The notes beneath the pieces are model-generated. The model was not told the origin of the DNA and ran no database searches. It worked only from the letters and a program-made list of their open reading frames with translations. Below, one piece after another: positions 62,572 to 64,000 of a stretch of 64,000 nt of DNA. Each line of letters begins with the position of its first letter. Position 1 is the stretch's first letter. A program made the translations under genes and the position numbers. Source of the stretch: Asticcacaulis machinosus (GTDB lineage: Bacteria; Pseudomonadota; Alphaproteobacteria; Caulobacterales; Caulobacteraceae); NCBI RefSeq assembly GCF_028550435.1, contig NZ_JAQQKV010000001.1, forward strand, positions 1,364,001 to 1,428,000, in the 5' to 3' direction.

Positions 62572-64000
62572 TTATTTCTTGGCCGCTGGCAGAACCGCAG
62601 GCGCCGGATATTTGACGCCAAGCTGCTCCAGATAAGAGCTATACTTGGTCGGATCGTAATAGAGCGGCTCCATCTGCGGACGCAGACGCTCCATCGTTTC
62701 CTTATTGAGATGAATGGCTGGTGTATCTTCGGCCGTCAGAACCGGATCATATTTCATATCCTTAAACTGGACGGTCTGCTGATAGTCCTTGGCGGACTGC
62801 ACCAGTGACGGGGTCGTCACAATATCCATGATGGTCATGGCCAGAACCTGAGCGCCATTGACCGCCCCTTTGTGGGCAATAGGCGTGGCCATAGCGATGG
62901 CGGCGGTGACGTTATGGCCGATGGTGTTGGGGATATTGGACGGGAAGCGGATGGTGATGGTCGGCACCGTCCACATGATATCGCCAATATCGTCTGACCC
63001 GCCGCCCATGGACGGCCCGCGCGTTTCAGGCGTCGACAGAGGTGCCAGTTTCGTCGTCAGCGGTTTCAGCGCAAAGCCGTTGGTTTCCTGCACAGCCTTG
63101 GCAAAGGCCTGATCATCAGCCGACCATTTGGGCAGGCCGACCTTCTGCATATTGGCATAGGCCGCTTCGGCCAGAGGTTTATTACCATAGTTCGGCGCCG
63201 CATAGCCCAGAACGCGGCGGGTGACCGTCGTGCCGGTGGCTTTGGCCGCCGCCTCTGAGATCGTGTTGCCGGTCTCATAGAGGTTGCGGATAGACTCGAA
63301 GGTCTGCTCACGGAAATAGTACCAGACGCTGGCCTCACCCGGCACGATGTTGGGCTGGCTGCCGCCATTGGTGATGATGTAGTGCGACCGCTGCGTCACC
63401 GGCAAATGCTCGCGCTTCATGTTCCAGGCGGCGTTCATCAGCTCCACTCCGTCAAGGGCGCTGCGACCGGCCCACGGCGCACCGGCCGAGTGCGAGGTCT
63501 TGCCCTTAAAGGTGTATTCGACTGACACCATGCCGTTATTGCCAGCCGGGCCCCATGAGGTGCCCAGTTCATTGGCCACGTGGGTGAAGATCGAGACATC
63601 GACGCCTTTGAACACGCCGTCACGGACATAAAACGCCTTGGTCGCCAGCAGTTCTTCGGCCACACCGGGCCAGATCATCAGACGTCCCTTGATGTTGTTG
63701 GCGACCATCACATCTTTGGCAGCCAGAGCGGCCACGACCACCAGCGGCATACCGGAGTTATGGCCTTCGCCGTGACCCGGCGCGCCCGGCAACTGCGGGG
63801 TAATCACCGGATTACCCGGCACCTGCGACAAGCCCAACAGGCCGTCGATATCAGAGCCTAGTGCAATCATCGGGCCGCCCTCACCCCACGTTGCCGTCCA
63901 CGCGGTAGGTATTCCCGCCACGCCACGGGTGATGGTAAAACCGTTCTTTTCCAGAATGCCCGTGACGTACTCAGAAGTTTTATATTCCTGAAAACCGGGT
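62572..64000 (-). CDS. M20-type amidohydrolase (AbgB-like), 5' truncated
   Basis: Frame is open to the right edge (visible ~475 residues), so the true start is outside. Metal-binding GHGEGHNSGMP, VAEELLATK, SHSAGAPWAGRSALDG and a C-terminal GGGSDDIGDIMW fit the M20 amidohydrolase group related to p-aminobenzoyl-glutamate hydrolase. It cleaves an amide bond of an N-acyl amino acid or similar; the substrate is not known. Lies upstream of the metalloprotease on the same strand, 159 bases apart. Confidence 0.88.
   Translation of the reverse strand, partial: PGFQEYKTSEYVTGILEKNGFTITRGVAGIPTAWTATWGEGGPMIALGSDIDGLLGLSQVPGNPVITPQLPGAPGHGEGHNSGMPLVVVAALAAKDVMVANNIKGRLMIWPGVAEELLATKAFYVRDGVFKGVDVSIFTHVANELGTSWGPAGNNGMVSVEYTFKGKTSHSAGAPWAGRSALDGVELMNAAWNMKREHLPVTQRSHYIITNGGSQPNIVPGEASVWYYFREQTFESIRNLYETGNTISEAAAKATGTTVTRRVLGYAAPNYGNKPLAEAAYANMQKVGLPKWSADDQAFAKAVQETNGFALKPLTTKLAPLSTPETRGPSMGGGSDDIGDIMWTVPTITIRFPSNIPNTIGHNVTAAIAMATPIAHKGAVNGAQVLAMTIMDIVTTPSLVQSAKDYQQTVQFKDMKYDPVLTAEDTPAIHLNKETMERLRPQMEPLYYDPTKYSSYLEQLGVKYPAPAVLPAAKK

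Noticed and set aside
1-64000. CRISPR arrays, tRNA or rRNA genes
   Set aside because: No regular spaced repeats and no cloverleaf or rRNA-like sequence seen in the gaps; detection by eye is limited.

Overview
The window reads as a chromosome segment from an alphaproteobacterium of the Caulobacteraceae, most like Asticcacaulis or a close relative. This is inferred from GC-rich coding sequence, the protein character of carAB, greA, trxB, nadABC, uvrB and uvrC, TTAA-N7-TTAA sites of the CtrA type, and a set of secreted polysaccharide-degrading enzymes. No rRNA, tRNA, CRISPR array, prophage or transposase gene was seen. Both edge genes are cut by the window.

Layout. 1-4.0 kb: a truncated serine hydrolase, an AraC regulator with a membrane domain, a membrane protein whose gene overlaps it tail to tail, and an unrecognised exported protein. 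4.1-9.0 kb: carA and carB, separated by a palindromic element. 9.1-13.5 kb: two tandem paralogous multi-pass membrane proteins resembling DUF6311. 13.7-20.4 kb: greA, an ELM1-family gene, trxB, alkaline phosphatase, a Tat/lipoprotein GH10 xylanase, arfB and dps. 20.6-24.4 kb: nadA, nadB and nadC behind a strong palindromic operator. 24.5-25.1 kb: a YefM/YoeB toxin-antitoxin pair with its own operator. 25-30 kb: an acyltransferase, a three-gene ABC export unit (permease, ATPase, lipoprotein adaptor) and pgsA. 30.4-34.4 kb: a small membrane protein, uvrC, a second acyltransferase and a Nudix hydrolase. 34.5-37 kb: a pterin/folate cluster (26-27 aa membrane peptide, PTR1-like reductase, PTPS/QueD-like enzyme, folB, DinB-like protein). 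37-45 kb: small membrane and lipoprotein genes, an AraC regulator, uvrB and a SleB-type cell-wall hydrolase. 45-51.7 kb: a chemotaxis receptor, small secreted proteins, a retropepsin-like protease, a PPOX-family protein, a GNAT enzyme and dusA. 51.8-59.8 kb: a fucose-glycan locus (GH95 and two GH29 fucosidases, a Zn dehydrogenase and an IclR regulator). 59.9-64 kb: a large zinc metalloprotease and an M20-type amidohydrolase cut by the right edge.

The clearest structure not explained by genes is a family of roughly 130-160 bp GC-rich palindromic elements. The three best copies lie between consecutive genes of one pathway (carA|carB, nadA|nadB, pterin reductase|PTPS). Two shorter dispersed repeat families are also present. 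Other signals are a perfect hairpin over the arfB start codon, a terminator hairpin that contains the alkaline phosphatase ribosome binding site, the nadA and yefM operators, and two very small genes (34.54 kb and 47.6 kb). The four carbohydrate-active enzymes all carry Tat-like signals, which suggests a folded, exported set for fucosylated glycans and xylan.
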